Assembly: GCF_033343995.1 (NCBI RefSeq)
Contig: NZ_CP137573.1
Location: 6,047,001 to 6,111,000, forward strand
Direction of reading: 5' to 3'
Origin: Streptomyces sp. HUAS YS2
GTDB taxonomy: Bacteria > Actinomycetota > Actinomycetes > Streptomycetales > Streptomycetaceae
Length of the DNA: 64,000 nucleotides
This document shows positions 8,585-17,086 of this stretch, in pieces. The translations under genes were made by a program, and so were the position numbers. A model generated the notes under the pieces. It was not told where the DNA came from and searched no databases. It worked only from the letters and a program-made list of their open reading frames with translations. Position 1 is the stretch's first letter, and each line of letters opens with the position of its first letter.

Positions 8585-9979
8585 ATGACCCTGCTCACCA
8601 GAGCCGGCGTGGCACTGGCGACCGTCCTGACCGCCGTCGCGTGCGCCGGCGCCGCGCCGGCCGGCGCCGCCCGGACGTCCGGACTGCCCGGCGGCGACGC
8701 CGGCGCACCCGTCCTGACCGGCCACCGCCCCTGCCCGGGGCAGCCCGACGTGACCTGCGCCGACCTGACCGTGCCGCTCGACCGCACCGGGAAGCAGCCG
8801 GGCACGCTCACCCTGCGCACGGCCGTGTACGGCCCGGCCGACGCGCCCCGTGGCACGCTGCTCTTCCTCACCGGCGGGCCGGGCCAGCCCGGAGTGCCGT
8901 ACGTGGCGCGGATGCGGGAGCGGCTCCCCGAGGCGCTCGCCGAGTACCGGCTCGTGATGATCGACCAGCGCGGCACCGGCACCGGGGCGATCGACTGCCC
9001 CGACCTCCAGAAGCAGGTCGGCGGCAGCGACACCGTCGCCCCGACACCGGACGCGGTGCGCGCCTGCGCCGGGCTCCTCGGCGAGAAGCGGAACTTCTAC
9101 ACGACCGCCGACACCGTCGCCGACCTCGAGGACCTGCGCCGGGCCCTGCACCTGCCGTCCTGGACCCTCGACGGCGTCTCGTACGGCACCTTCACCGCCG
9201 GCCAGTACGCCCTGCGGCACCCCGGCCGGGTGCGCAGGCTCGTCCTGGACTCCGTCGTCCCGCTCGACGGCGCGGGCGTCCTCTACGAGGACGCGATGCG
9301 CCACTCCGCCTGGGTGCTGCGCACCGCCTGCCGGGAGCAGAGCTGCGGCTTCGACCCGGCGAAGGACCTCGCCGCGGTCGTCCGCCGCGACGGCAACGGC
9401 GTCGGCGTGTTCAACCTGCTGGTGATCGCCAGCATCGTCGACCCGAAGCTCGACGACCCCAGGTTCCGCATCCTCGACGCGCTGCACGCCTCGGCGGGCG
9501 GCGACCGCGCACCGCTCGACCGGCTGGTCGCCGGGTTCGCCGACCCGGGCGGCGAACCGGCCGAGGACTTCAGCTCCGGCCTGCACGCGGCCACCCTGTG
9601 CGCCGACTCGGCCTGGCCCTGGGGCGACTCCGCCGCGCCCGTCGAAGGCCGGGAGAAGGCCCTGGCCCGGGCGGTGCGGGCGATCCGGCCGGCCGACGTG
9701 TGGCCCTTCGAACGGCGGACGGCGGGTGAGCAGGGCATCCCGCGGACGTGCCTGCCCTGGCCGTCCTCGCGCCCGCTCCCGGCCACACCCGACGGGCCGC
9801 TGACCATGCCGGTCCTGCTGCTGGCCGGCGACCGCGACCTGTCGACGCCGATGACGTGGGCCCGGCAGGTCGCGGCCCGGACCCCGCGGGCCGAACTGGT
9901 CGTCGTCCCGGGCTCCGGCCACTCCACACAGAGCCGCGGCGACGGTGCCCGCGCGGCCCAGGACTTCCTGTTGCGCTAG
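8585..9979 (+). CDS. secreted alpha/beta hydrolase (tripeptidyl-aminopeptidase type)
   Basis: A 464-residue exported serine hydrolase. After a signal peptide (about residues 1-30, LATVLTAVACAGAAPAGA) come the alpha/beta-hydrolase core with the nucleophile elbow GVSYGT, the acid in GDRDLSTP, and the catalytic His in PGSGHST. The C-terminal TAP-like segment is that of Streptomyces secreted tripeptidyl aminopeptidases (Tap/SlpD/SlpE type), which release N-terminal tripeptides from secreted proteins. VACAG in the signal could be a lipobox, so lipid anchoring is possible. The start is the ATG at 8585 after a G-rich site; the frame is open 17 codons further up. Confidence 0.82.
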   Translation: MTLLTRAGVALATVLTAVACAGAAPAGAARTSGLPGGDAGAPVLTGHRPCPGQPDVTCADLTVPLDRTGKQPGTLTLRTAVYGPADAPRGTLLFLTGGPGQPGVPYVARMRERLPEALAEYRLVMIDQRGTGTGAIDCPDLQKQVGGSDTVAPTPDAVRACAGLLGEKRNFYTTADTVADLEDLRRALHLPSWTLDGVSYGTFTAGQYALRHPGRVRRLVLDSVVPLDGAGVLYEDAMRHSAWVLRTACREQSCGFDPAKDLAAVVRRDGNGVGVFNLLVIASIVDPKLDDPRFRILDALHASAGGDRAPLDRLVAGFADPGGEPAEDFSSGLHAATLCADSAWPWGDSAAPVEGREKALARAVRAIRPADVWPFERRTAGEQGIPRTCLPWPSSRPLPATPDGPLTMPVLLLAGDRDLSTPMTWARQVAARTPRAELVVVPGSGHSTQSRGDGARAAQDFLLR

Positions 9980-10003
9980 CCGCGCGGCGGGAGGGTGGTA
10001 AGG

Positions 10004-10052
10004 CGACGGCGCGTCGCGCCCGGGACGGGGGTCCGGGTGCGGCGCGCCGTCG
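10004..10052. terminator. bidirectional terminator hairpin
   Basis: A large hairpin between two convergent genes: the outer stem CGACGGCGCG (10004-10013) pairs with 10043-10052, and an inner stem around GTCCGGG continues it. It can serve both the hydrolase gene and the leftward lipoprotein gene. Confidence 0.7.
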
Positions 10053-10073
10053 TGTCCGGCGGGCGTGCGCGGG

Positions 10074-10412
10074 TCAGTGGACGACCGTGTAGCTGCGCCA
10101 GGGCAGCGATCCGGGCGCGATGGAGTCGCTGGTGTTGGTCGCCACGTAGATGGGGTCCTTGCCCTGACAGTTCCGGGTCCGGTACAGGATGATGTCGTTC
10201 AGTGTGCGGTTCTCGATCCTCGGCACGCCGGACGGCGCAAGCAGCCTGTGGCAGCCGTTCACGGACGGGCTGGTCTGCGTGATCACGAACTCGCGTTCGG
10301 TCTCGTACGTGAGCGTGCCCACCGCGGTGCGACCGAGGCTGGAGCAGCCCGTGGCGGCGAGGGACAGGAGCACGGCCGCGGCGGCGATGCCGAGGCGCCG
10401 GTTGGGGAGCAT
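10074..10412 (-). CDS. small lipoprotein of unknown function
   Basis: A 112-residue predicted lipoprotein: positive N-terminus, hydrophobic stretch and lipobox LAATGC (Cys at about 23), then a short exported domain with three further Cys residues. I do not recognise the domain. The start is the ATG at 10412 (MLPNRRLG), which gives a proper signal peptide. It converges with the hydrolase gene and is divergent from the SNF2 helicase gene, sharing a 193-base upstream interval. Confidence 0.65.
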   Translation of the reverse strand: MLPNRRLGIAAAAVLLSLAATGCSSLGRTAVGTLTYETEREFVITQTSPSVNGCHRLLAPSGVPRIENRTLNDIILYRTRNCQGKDPIYVATNTSDSIAPGSLPWRSYTVVH

Positions 10413-10605
10413 GGCGGATCCTCGTCTGTACGGGTCGGTACGGCGGGGGCGGTGGCACTGTTCCCGCCACCATCCCGCGCGCCGCACCCCCTGTCATCCG
10501 ATGCTGGGCCGCCCGGGCGACGCCGCGCCGACGCCGGTTGTCAGACCTCGCCCGTAAGGTCGGAGATCCAGTCGGAATCCGTCGCGGAGGGGAGGTGACC
10601 AGGTC

Positions 10606-13437
10606 GTGGGCCACGCATGGCACCGCCACGCCGCCGTCTTCCTGCCCGCCGCCCTGCCCCGCGAGGGGCGGATCGCCTTCTGGTCGCCCGACGGAGAGCC
10701 GCTGCCGGAGCCCCCGGAGGGGGCCGGTGCGCGCGCCGAGATCACCGTCGTACGGCGGCACGGCAACGGCGCCCGCGGCCGGACCGTCTCCGCCGTCGTC
10801 CTGCCCGTCGACGCGGCCCTGCCGCATCTGGTCGCCGCCCGGCGCCACCCGGCCGCCCACCCCGCCGCCGCGTGCTGGGGCGCCGCCGCCCTGCACGCAC
10901 TGCAGCTCACCGCGCGGGGCAGGCTGCTGCCCGGGCTCACCGTCGACGATCTCGACGCCTGGCGGGCGGGCCCGCTGGACCCGGACGACATCGCCCACCT
11001 CCGGGCCGTCGCCGCGGCCATGCCGTACGAGGCCCACGCCGTGCCCGTGCCGGGGACCGGTCCGCTTCGGGTGCCCGACCCCGAGGCGCTGGTCCGGGCC
11101 TTCCTCGACGCCGTCGCCGACACCCTGCCCCGCACCCCGGCTGCCCCGCACGCGGCCGGCCGGCCGTTCGCCGCCCGGGAGCCGCAGCATCTCCCCGGGG
11201 CCCGGGCCTGGGCGGCGGAGGCCGCGGCCGGCATGGACGCCGGGGTCCGCGTCTCGCTCCGCCTCGACCTGTCCGGGTACGAACTCTTCGACGTCTCCGA
11301 GGAGGGCGGCGAGGAACGGCAGGCCGCCGCCGCGCTGCTCCAGGTGCACAGCCTCGCCGACCCCACGCTCGTCATCGACGCCGCCGCCCTGTGGGCCGGG
11401 GACGGCGACGAGCACTTCGGGCCGCGCGCCCGGATCGACGCCGTCCTCGCGCTGCGCCGCGCCGCCCGGGTCTGGCCGCCGCTCGGGCGGCTCCTGGAGC
11501 GCGACGTCCCCGACGTTCTGGCCGTCACCGAGGACGAGCTGTACGAACTCCTCGGCCCGGCCGCCGCCCGGCTCGCCGACGCCGGCGTCGCCGTGCACTG
11601 GCCTCGCGAACTGGCCCGCTCGCTCACCGCCACCGCGGTCGTCCGCCCCGCCCGCTCCGCGCCCGGCTCCGCCACCGACGGCAGCTCGTTCTTCGACAGC
11701 GAGGAACTGCTTCGCTTCAACTGGCAGCTGGCCCTGGACGGCGACCCGCTGACCGAACGGGAGATGGACGCGCTCGCCGAGTCGCACCGCCCCGTCGTCC
11801 GGCTCCGCGACCAGTGGGTGGTCGTCGACCCGGCCCTCGTCCGCAAGGCCCGCAAGCGCGAACTGGGCCTGCTGGAACCGGCGGACGCGCTCGCCGTCGC
11901 CCTCACCGGCGCCGCCGAGATCGACGGCGAGACCGTGCCCGCCGTGCCCGTCGGCGCCCTCGCGGCCCTGCGGGACCGCCTCGTCGGCGGGCCCGAGGCG
12001 ATCGCCCCGCCGCCCGGACTCGACGCCACCCTGCGCGACTACCAGTTGCGCGGCCTCGCCTGGCTGGACCTGATGACCTCGCTGGGCCTCGGCGGCTGCC
12101 TCGCCGACGACATGGGCCTCGGCAAGACCGTCACGCTGATCGCCCTGCACCTGCGCCGCGCCCGCCGCGCCCCCACCCTCGTCGTCTGCCCGACCTCGCT
12201 CCTCGGCAACTGGCAGCGGGAGGTACAGCGGTTCGCCCCCGGAGTCCCGGTCCGGCGTTTCCACGGCGTCGATCGCTCCCTCGACGGCCTCGACGGCGGC
12301 TTCGTGCTCACCACGTACGGCACCATGCGCACCAGCGCGCCCCGACTGGCCGAGCAGGAGTGGGGGATGGTCGTCGCCGACGAGGCGCAGCACGTCAAGA
12401 ACCCCTTCTCCGCGACGGCCAAGGCGCTGCGGACCATCCCCGCGCCCGCCCGGGTCGCCCTCACCGGCACCCCCGTGGAGAACAACCTCTCCGAACTGTG
12501 GGCACTGCTCGACTGGACCACCCCCGGACTCCTCGGCCCGCTCAAGGCGTTCCGCGCCCGGCACGCCCGGGCCGTGGAGAACAACGAGGAGATCGAGCAC
12601 CAGGAGGCCGTCGAGCGCCTCGCCCGGCTCGTCCGGCCGTTCCTGCTGCGCCGCCGCAAGTCCGACCCCGGGATCGTGCCCGAGCTGCCGCCCAAGACCG
12701 AGTCCGACCACCCCGTGGCCCTCACCCGCGAACAGGCCTCGCTGTACGAGGCGGTGGTGCGCGAGACCATGGCGCAGATCGAGGGCGCCGAGGGCATCGC
12801 CCGCCGCGGCCTCGTGATGAAGCTGCTCACCTCGCTCAAACAGGTCTGCAACCACCCCGCCCAGTACCTGAAGGAGACCGCCGGCCGCGGCGGCCACCGC
12901 CTCGCCGGCCGCTCCGGGAAGCTCGCCCTGCTCGACGAACTCCTCGACACGATCCTCGCCGAGGGCGGCTCGGTCCTGGTGTTCACCCAGTACGTCGCGA
13001 TGGCGCGGCTGCTCTCCGACCACCTCGCAGCCCGCGCGATCCCGAGCCAACTCCTGCACGGCGGCACCCCGGTCGCCGAGCGGGAGCGGATGGTCGACCG
13101 CTTCCAGTCCGGCGAGGTGCCGGTGTTCCTGCTGTCTCTCAAGGCCGCCGGCACCGGGCTCAACCTGACCCGGGCCGGCCATGTCGTGCACTTCGACCGC
13201 TGGTGGAACCCGGCCGTGGAGGACCAGGCCACCGACCGCGCCTACCGCATCGGGCAGACGCAGCCGGTGCAGGTCCACCGGCTCGTCGCCGAGGGCACGG
13301 TGGAGGACCGCATCGCCGAACTGCTCCGCTCCAAGAAGGCGCTCGCCGACGCCGTCCTCGGCTCCGGCGAGGCCGCCCTCACCGAGCTGACCGACCGCGA
13401 ACTGGCCGACCTGGTGTCCCTGAGGAGGCCGTCGTGA
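10606..13437 (+). CDS. SNF2-family DEAD/DEAH helicase
   Basis: A 943-residue Swi2/Snf2-type ATPase. The N-terminal 450 residues are the SNF2-associated bacterial domain; motif I DDMGLGKTVTLIAL is at about 500, the Walker B variant VADEAQHVKN near 590, motif III ALTGTPVENN near 623, and motif VI DQATDRAYRIGQ near 870. Such enzymes translocate on duplex DNA to remodel protein-DNA or nucleic acid complexes; the bacterial substrate is unknown. The GTG at 10606 is preceded by GGAGGTGA. The stop overlaps the next gene start in GTGA (13434-13437), so translation is coupled with a SWIM zinc-finger protein. Confidence 0.9.
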   Translation: MGHAWHRHAAVFLPAALPREGRIAFWSPDGEPLPEPPEGAGARAEITVVRRHGNGARGRTVSAVVLPVDAALPHLVAARRHPAAHPAAACWGAAALHALQLTARGRLLPGLTVDDLDAWRAGPLDPDDIAHLRAVAAAMPYEAHAVPVPGTGPLRVPDPEALVRAFLDAVADTLPRTPAAPHAAGRPFAAREPQHLPGARAWAAEAAAGMDAGVRVSLRLDLSGYELFDVSEEGGEERQAAAALLQVHSLADPTLVIDAAALWAGDGDEHFGPRARIDAVLALRRAARVWPPLGRLLERDVPDVLAVTEDELYELLGPAAARLADAGVAVHWPRELARSLTATAVVRPARSAPGSATDGSSFFDSEELLRFNWQLALDGDPLTEREMDALAESHRPVVRLRDQWVVVDPALVRKARKRELGLLEPADALAVALTGAAEIDGETVPAVPVGALAALRDRLVGGPEAIAPPPGLDATLRDYQLRGLAWLDLMTSLGLGGCLADDMGLGKTVTLIALHLRRARRAPTLVVCPTSLLGNWQREVQRFAPGVPVRRFHGVDRSLDGLDGGFVLTTYGTMRTSAPRLAEQEWGMVVADEAQHVKNPFSATAKALRTIPAPARVALTGTPVENNLSELWALLDWTTPGLLGPLKAFRARHARAVENNEEIEHQEAVERLARLVRPFLLRRRKSDPGIVPELPPKTESDHPVALTREQASLYEAVVRETMAQIEGAEGIARRGLVMKLLTSLKQVCNHPAQYLKETAGRGGHRLAGRSGKLALLDELLDTILAEGGSVLVFTQYVAMARLLSDHLAARAIPSQLLHGGTPVAERERMVDRFQSGEVPVFLLSLKAAGTGLNLTRAGHVVHFDRWWNPAVEDQATDRAYRIGQTQPVQVHRLVAEGTVEDRIAELLRSKKALADAVLGSGEAALTELTDRELADLVSLRRPS

Positions 13438-14723
13438 ACCGCCCCCGCGTTCCCGCCGGCGGTCCCGGAAGCGGCCCGGCCGCCCGCCACGACGACCGGC
13501 GCCGGACCTTCCCTGCGGTGCCCCCGCGCGCCGCTCCCGACGGCCGGTTCGCCGCCACCTGGTGGGGCAACGCCTGGGTGGAGGCCCTGGAGGACACCGC
13601 CCTCGATCCGGCCCGGCTCGCCCGCGGCCGGGCGTACGCGGGCCGCGGCCAGGTCGACGCGATCACTGTCACGCCCGGCCGGGTCGTCGCGTACGTGCAC
13701 GGCAGCCGGCCCCGCCCGTACCGCACCGAGATCCGGCTCCGCACGCTCGGCGACGACGGCTGGGAACGGTTCCTCGACGCGGCCGCGGCCCGCCCCGACC
13801 ACATCGCCGCCCTGCTCGACAAGGACGTGCCGCACGCCCTCGCGGCCGTCGCCGACCTGCTGCCCGCGCCCGGGGACCTGATCCCCGACTGCTCCTGCCC
13901 CGACGACGGCTTCCCGTGCAAGCACGCCGCCGCCCTCTGCTACCAGGCGTCCCGGCTGCTCGACGAGGACCCGTTCGTCCTGTTCCTGATGCGCGGCCGC
14001 GGCGAGCAGGAGATCCTCGCCGCGCTGACCCGGCGCAACGCGGCCCGGTCCGCCGCCGAGGCCACGACCGCCGCACCGGCGATGCCGACCCTCCCCGCCC
14101 GCGACGCGCTGCCCCCGCGCACCGGGGGACGCGCACTGCCGCCGCTGCCCGAGCCGTTGCCCGCCCCCGTACAGCCGGGCCGGCCACCCGTGCCCCCGCC
14201 CGACCGTCACGCCCCCGACCCTCTGGCGCTCGACCTGCTGGCCACCGAGGCCGCCGCCCGCGCGCACGCCTTCCTGACCACCGGACAGGACCCGGTGGCC
14301 GCGCTCACGCCCTGGCAGGACGCCGTCCGGCTGGCCGCCGCGCACCCCGGCTCCGGCCTGACGGCCTCCACCCGCGCGCTCTACCGCGACCTCGCGGCGG
14401 CCCTGGACCGCACCCCGACCGACCTGGCCCGTGCCGTCGCCGCCTGGCGGCAGGGCGGTCCCGCCGGCCTCGCGGTCCTCGAAGAACCCTGGGACCCGCC
14501 CGCCGGACCCTTCGACCGGGCCAGACCGGCGCTGCTCGCCGCCGACCTGCCGGCCTTCCGGCCCTGGCGCAACCGGCTGTCCGGCCGCACGCTCCAGCTC
14601 CGCCTCGGCCGCGACGGCCTCTGGTACGGCTACGAGTCGGACGCCGACCGCGAGGACTGGTGGCCCCGCGGCACCCCGGACGCCGACCCCGTCGGCGCTC
14701 TCACCGCGCTCATGGGCCGCTGA
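13434..14723 (+). CDS. SWIM zinc finger domain protein
   Basis: A 429-residue protein whose recognisable part is the SWIM zinc finger CSCPDDGFPCKH at about residues 152-163 (CxC..CxH). The region before it (WWGNAWVEALE near 40) is conserved in the proteins that accompany SNF2 helicases. A Pro-rich linker and an uncharacterised helical C-terminal half follow. The start GTG overlaps the helicase stop by 4 bases. SWIM domains bind DNA or protein, so it is plausibly the specificity partner of the helicase. The 3' end overlaps the convergent gene on the other strand by 14 bases. Confidence 0.82.
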   Translation: MNRPRVPAGGPGSGPAARHDDRRRTFPAVPPRAAPDGRFAATWWGNAWVEALEDTALDPARLARGRAYAGRGQVDAITVTPGRVVAYVHGSRPRPYRTEIRLRTLGDDGWERFLDAAAARPDHIAALLDKDVPHALAAVADLLPAPGDLIPDCSCPDDGFPCKHAAALCYQASRLLDEDPFVLFLMRGRGEQEILAALTRRNAARSAAEATTAAPAMPTLPARDALPPRTGGRALPPLPEPLPAPVQPGRPPVPPPDRHAPDPLALDLLATEAAARAHAFLTTGQDPVAALTPWQDAVRLAAAHPGSGLTASTRALYRDLAAALDRTPTDLARAVAAWRQGGPAGLAVLEEPWDPPAGPFDRARPALLAADLPAFRPWRNRLSGRTLQLRLGRDGLWYGYESDADREDWWPRGTPDADPVGALTALMGR

Positions 14724-15276
14724 CGCCGCGGGGCACGCCCCGGCCGTGCTCCTCGGCCCAGCGCGTCAGCGTCAGGAAGTCGCTCTCCCGCAGCCCCTGC
14801 CGCGGATGGATCCGCAGCAGCAGCGCCGGGGCGTCGTGGCGGGCCGCCACGTACGTCTCGTCGCGTCGCGTGATCATGTCGTCGACCCAGGCGAAGGGCC
14901 GCCCCGCCGCCCATTCGAGCAGTGGCCGGGTCTTCCAGTAGAGGCCGTCCGTGTCGGTGGCGAACGGCTCGGGCCACTCGATGACGGGCAGGTCCGTCGG
15001 CAGCCCGACGACCGGGGCGATCATCTCGTTCGCCTCGTGCATCCAGGTGGTGGCCCAGGCCAGTTCGAAGGGCAGCGCCGTCAGCCGCGGCCCGTGCGCC
15101 GGGTTGAGCACCACCTTCAGGCCGCGCCGGAGCCTGCGGGACCCGGGGGTCTGCCGGGACGACCAGTCGGACGGCCGGAACCGGTGCGCGGTGTAGCCGC
15201 GCAGCCGGGGGAACCGGGCCGCGTAGGGGTTCAGCGGGCCGTCGACGTCAAGGAGGAGGAGCGGACGGTCGGTCAT
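14710..15276 (-). CDS. HAD-like hydrolase domain protein
   Basis: A 188-residue protein beginning with the HAD motif I form LLLLDVDGPLNP (nucleophile Asp10, acid Asp12). The rest lacks the easily spotted cap and resembles the small HAD domains found as stand-alone proteins in actinobacteria; WVDDMITR near 130 could supply the motif IV acids. Substrate unknown. The ATG at 15276 is used. Its last codons overlap the end of the SWIM gene on the opposite strand. Confidence 0.7.
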   Translation of the reverse strand: MTDRPLLLLDVDGPLNPYAARFPRLRGYTAHRFRPSDWSSRQTPGSRRLRRGLKVVLNPAHGPRLTALPFELAWATTWMHEANEMIAPVVGLPTDLPVIEWPEPFATDTDGLYWKTRPLLEWAAGRPFAWVDDMITRRDETYVAARHDAPALLLRIHPRQGLRESDFLTLTRWAEEHGRGVPRGVSGP

Positions 15277-15444
15277 GGGGGAGCGTTACCCCGAACGGCC
15301 GCGGACAGTCCCCGCGCGGCCCCCGACCGGCCCGTCCTGGCAAGGCGGCGACCCGCAAGGGTGCCCCGCGGGTTTCGAAGTCATGCCACCCGATGGGGTG
15401 AAACGAGCGACGGGGCTGATCCGGGGGCCTGCGTTGGGCGTTAT

Positions 15445-15480
15445 TTCCGGTACGGGCGCATGCCCGTCACACCTCCGGAA
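15445..15480 (+). promoter_or_regulatory. leader hairpin overlapping the chaplin ribosome-binding site
   Basis: TTCCGG (15445-15450) pairs with CCGGAA (15475-15480), enclosing a second perfect stem, ACGGGC (15452-15457) with GCCCGT (15462-15467). The outer 3' strand overlaps the first part of the purine-rich site GGAAGGCAGGAAG before the chaplin ATG, so folding could mask it. Whether it regulates is inferred only. Confidence 0.4.
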
Positions 15481-15491
15481 GGCAGGAAGCC

Positions 15492-16286
15492 ATGAGGCAG
15501 ATTCGCCGAAGTGGTCTGGCCACACTGATGGTCACGGGCGGCGCGCTCGCCCTCACGGCGGGCTACGCGCACGCCGACTCGGCCGCGGAAGGCGCCGCCG
15601 TCGGTTCACCGGGAGTCGGCTCCGGCAACACGGTGCAGCTGCCGGTGCACGTCCCGGTCAACGTCTGCGGGAACACCGTCAACGTCGTCGGCGCGCTCAA
15701 TCCGGCCGCCGGCAACCGCTGCGCGAACGGTTCCGGCGGCTCCGACGCGGCGAGCGGCTCGCAGGGCGCCGGGTCCCACAAGGATCAGCCGGGTACCCCC
15801 CGGGCCGGCGGCGGCCGGAACGGCGGCGGCGCCAACGGCGGGTCGCACGCCGGCGGGACGAACGGCGGCGGGACGAACGGCGGCGGTTCGTCGAACAGTG
15901 GTGGCGCGACCGCCGAAGGCATCGCGAAGGGCTCGCCCGGAGTGCTCTCGGGCAACCTGGTCCAGCTGCCCGTCCACCTCCCCGTGAACGTCAGCGGCAA
16001 CTCGGTCAACGTCGTCGGCATCGGCAACCCCGCGTTCGGCAACACCTCGACCAACGGGCCGCTCACCCCCGAGCACCCCGAGCCCAACCCGCCCGGGAAG
16101 CCGGCCACGCCCGCCCCGGGCGAGAGCGTCGCCAAGCCGCCGGCCCACGCGCCGCAGGCCGACTCCGTGGCGCTCGCCGAGACCGGCGCGAACATCGCCG
16201 GTTACGGGATCCCCGCGAGCGCGGCCCTGCTGCTGGGCGGCGCGATCCTGTACCGCAGGTCCCGGTCGGCCGGCGTGCGCGCCTGA
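15492..16286 (+). CDS. long chaplin with sortase (LAETG) cell-wall anchor signal
   Basis: A 264-residue surface protein of the chaplin family, the amphipathic proteins that coat aerial hyphae. It has a signal peptide (to about 29), chaplin domain 1 (about 31-84) with its two Cys residues (VNVCGN and GNRCAN), a Gly/Asn/Ser-rich spacer, chaplin domain 2 (about 140-185), a Pro-rich wall-spanning region, and the sorting signal LAETG followed by a hydrophobic segment and a basic tail. This is the ChpA/B/C layout. The second domain has Ser and Thr (VNVSGN, GNTSTN) where the first has Cys. The ATG follows CAGGAAG. Confidence 0.92.
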   Translation: MRQIRRSGLATLMVTGGALALTAGYAHADSAAEGAAVGSPGVGSGNTVQLPVHVPVNVCGNTVNVVGALNPAAGNRCANGSGGSDAASGSQGAGSHKDQPGTPRAGGGRNGGGANGGSHAGGTNGGGTNGGGSSNSGGATAEGIAKGSPGVLSGNLVQLPVHLPVNVSGNSVNVVGIGNPAFGNTSTNGPLTPEHPEPNPPGKPATPAPGESVAKPPAHAPQADSVALAETGANIAGYGIPASAALLLGGAILYRRSRSAGVRA

Positions 16287-16290
16287 GCGA

Positions 16291-16318
16291 CCCTCACCGG
16301 TACGCCCTCACCGGTACG
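16291..16318. repeat. 14-bp tandem direct repeat
   Basis: CCCTCACCGGTACG occurs twice in tandem (16291-16304 and 16305-16318) directly after the chaplin stop. The following CGCGCCGGGGCGCGCC adds hairpin potential. It may be part of the chaplin 3' end or a replication slippage product. Confidence 0.6.
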
Positions 16319-16418
16319 CCCGCGCCGGGGCGCGCCCGCCGGTGAGCCGCGGCCCTTCCGGCCGCCGCTCCCGCCCGCGCCCGGCGCCGAGCCGCGTCCC
16401 CACCGGGACGGCCCGCGC

Positions 16419-17075
16419 TCACCCCCGCCAGGCCCGGAGCACCGCCTCGATGGCCGGTGCCACCCTCGTCCGGGCCTGGTGCCGGGGCACGCCCCGCATC
16501 AACAACGCGTCGTAGTCCGTGTCGACATGCCGTACGGACGCCCGTACCGCCGCCGTGACCGCGCCCCGCTCCAGCGCCCGGCCGGCCGCCGTACGCCCCA
16601 CCCGCCCGCTGCCCCGCTGCGAGGCGTGCGCCGCGACCTCCGCCACCCGGTCCTCCGGGCAGCGCGGGAAGAGCCGCCGGATCTCGGCGGCCAGCGTCTC
16701 CCGCACCTGCACGTCCTGCGCGTCCCGCCGCACCGCGTCCCGCGCCCGCCGCCGCGCCCGCGCCTCGGCGTCGGCCAGGCAGGCCGCTTCCGCCCCGGCC
16801 AGGGCGGCCTCCTCGACCAGCAGGCCCTGCCGCTCGTACCGGGTCCGGCGCCGGTTGTGCCGTACCACCACGGCCCACAGCGCACTCGCCTCGCGGGCCC
16901 GGCGGGTGAGCGCCGTGTCGCCGCGCGGCAGGAACACCAGATGGCCGAGGTCGGCGCAGTCCAGACAGAGCGGAGCGTTGAACTCCAGCACCATCCGCTC
17001 CAGCGGCCCCGAGTGGCACTCGGAGCAGCGCCGGGCCCGCAGCGGCTCGACGACGACGGGTGCGACGAGGTCCAT
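16419..17075 (-). CDS. DUF2293 domain-containing protein
   Basis: A 218-residue protein with an N-terminal cysteine cluster (CSECHSG and LCLDCADLGH, a likely zinc site of CxxC..CxxC type) and the C-terminal DUF2293 domain (residues about 125-218, with RLFPRCPEDRVAEVAAH and HVDTDYDALLMRGVPRHQAR). Function unknown. The ATG at 17075 is chosen because GAGGGAGG lies upstream; the reading frame continues further but that part is out of character. The upstream gene on the same strand ends 12 bases before, suggesting an operon. Confidence 0.75.
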   Translation of the reverse strand: MDLVAPVVVEPLRARRCSECHSGPLERMVLEFNAPLCLDCADLGHLVFLPRGDTALTRRAREASALWAVVVRHNRRRTRYERQGLLVEEAALAGAEAACLADAEARARRRARDAVRRDAQDVQVRETLAAEIRRLFPRCPEDRVAEVAAHASQRGSGRVGRTAAGRALERGAVTAAVRASVRHVDTDYDALLMRGVPRHQARTRVAPAIEAVLRAWRG

Positions 17076-17086
17076 GGCAGCCTCCC

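Noticed and set aside
9976..13278. A very long open frame on the - strand opposite the SNF2 helicase
   Set aside because: It lacks any recognisable domain, is made of Gly/Arg/Val/Glu-rich sequence typical of the antisense frame of a GC-rich gene, and the + strand encodes an intact helicase.
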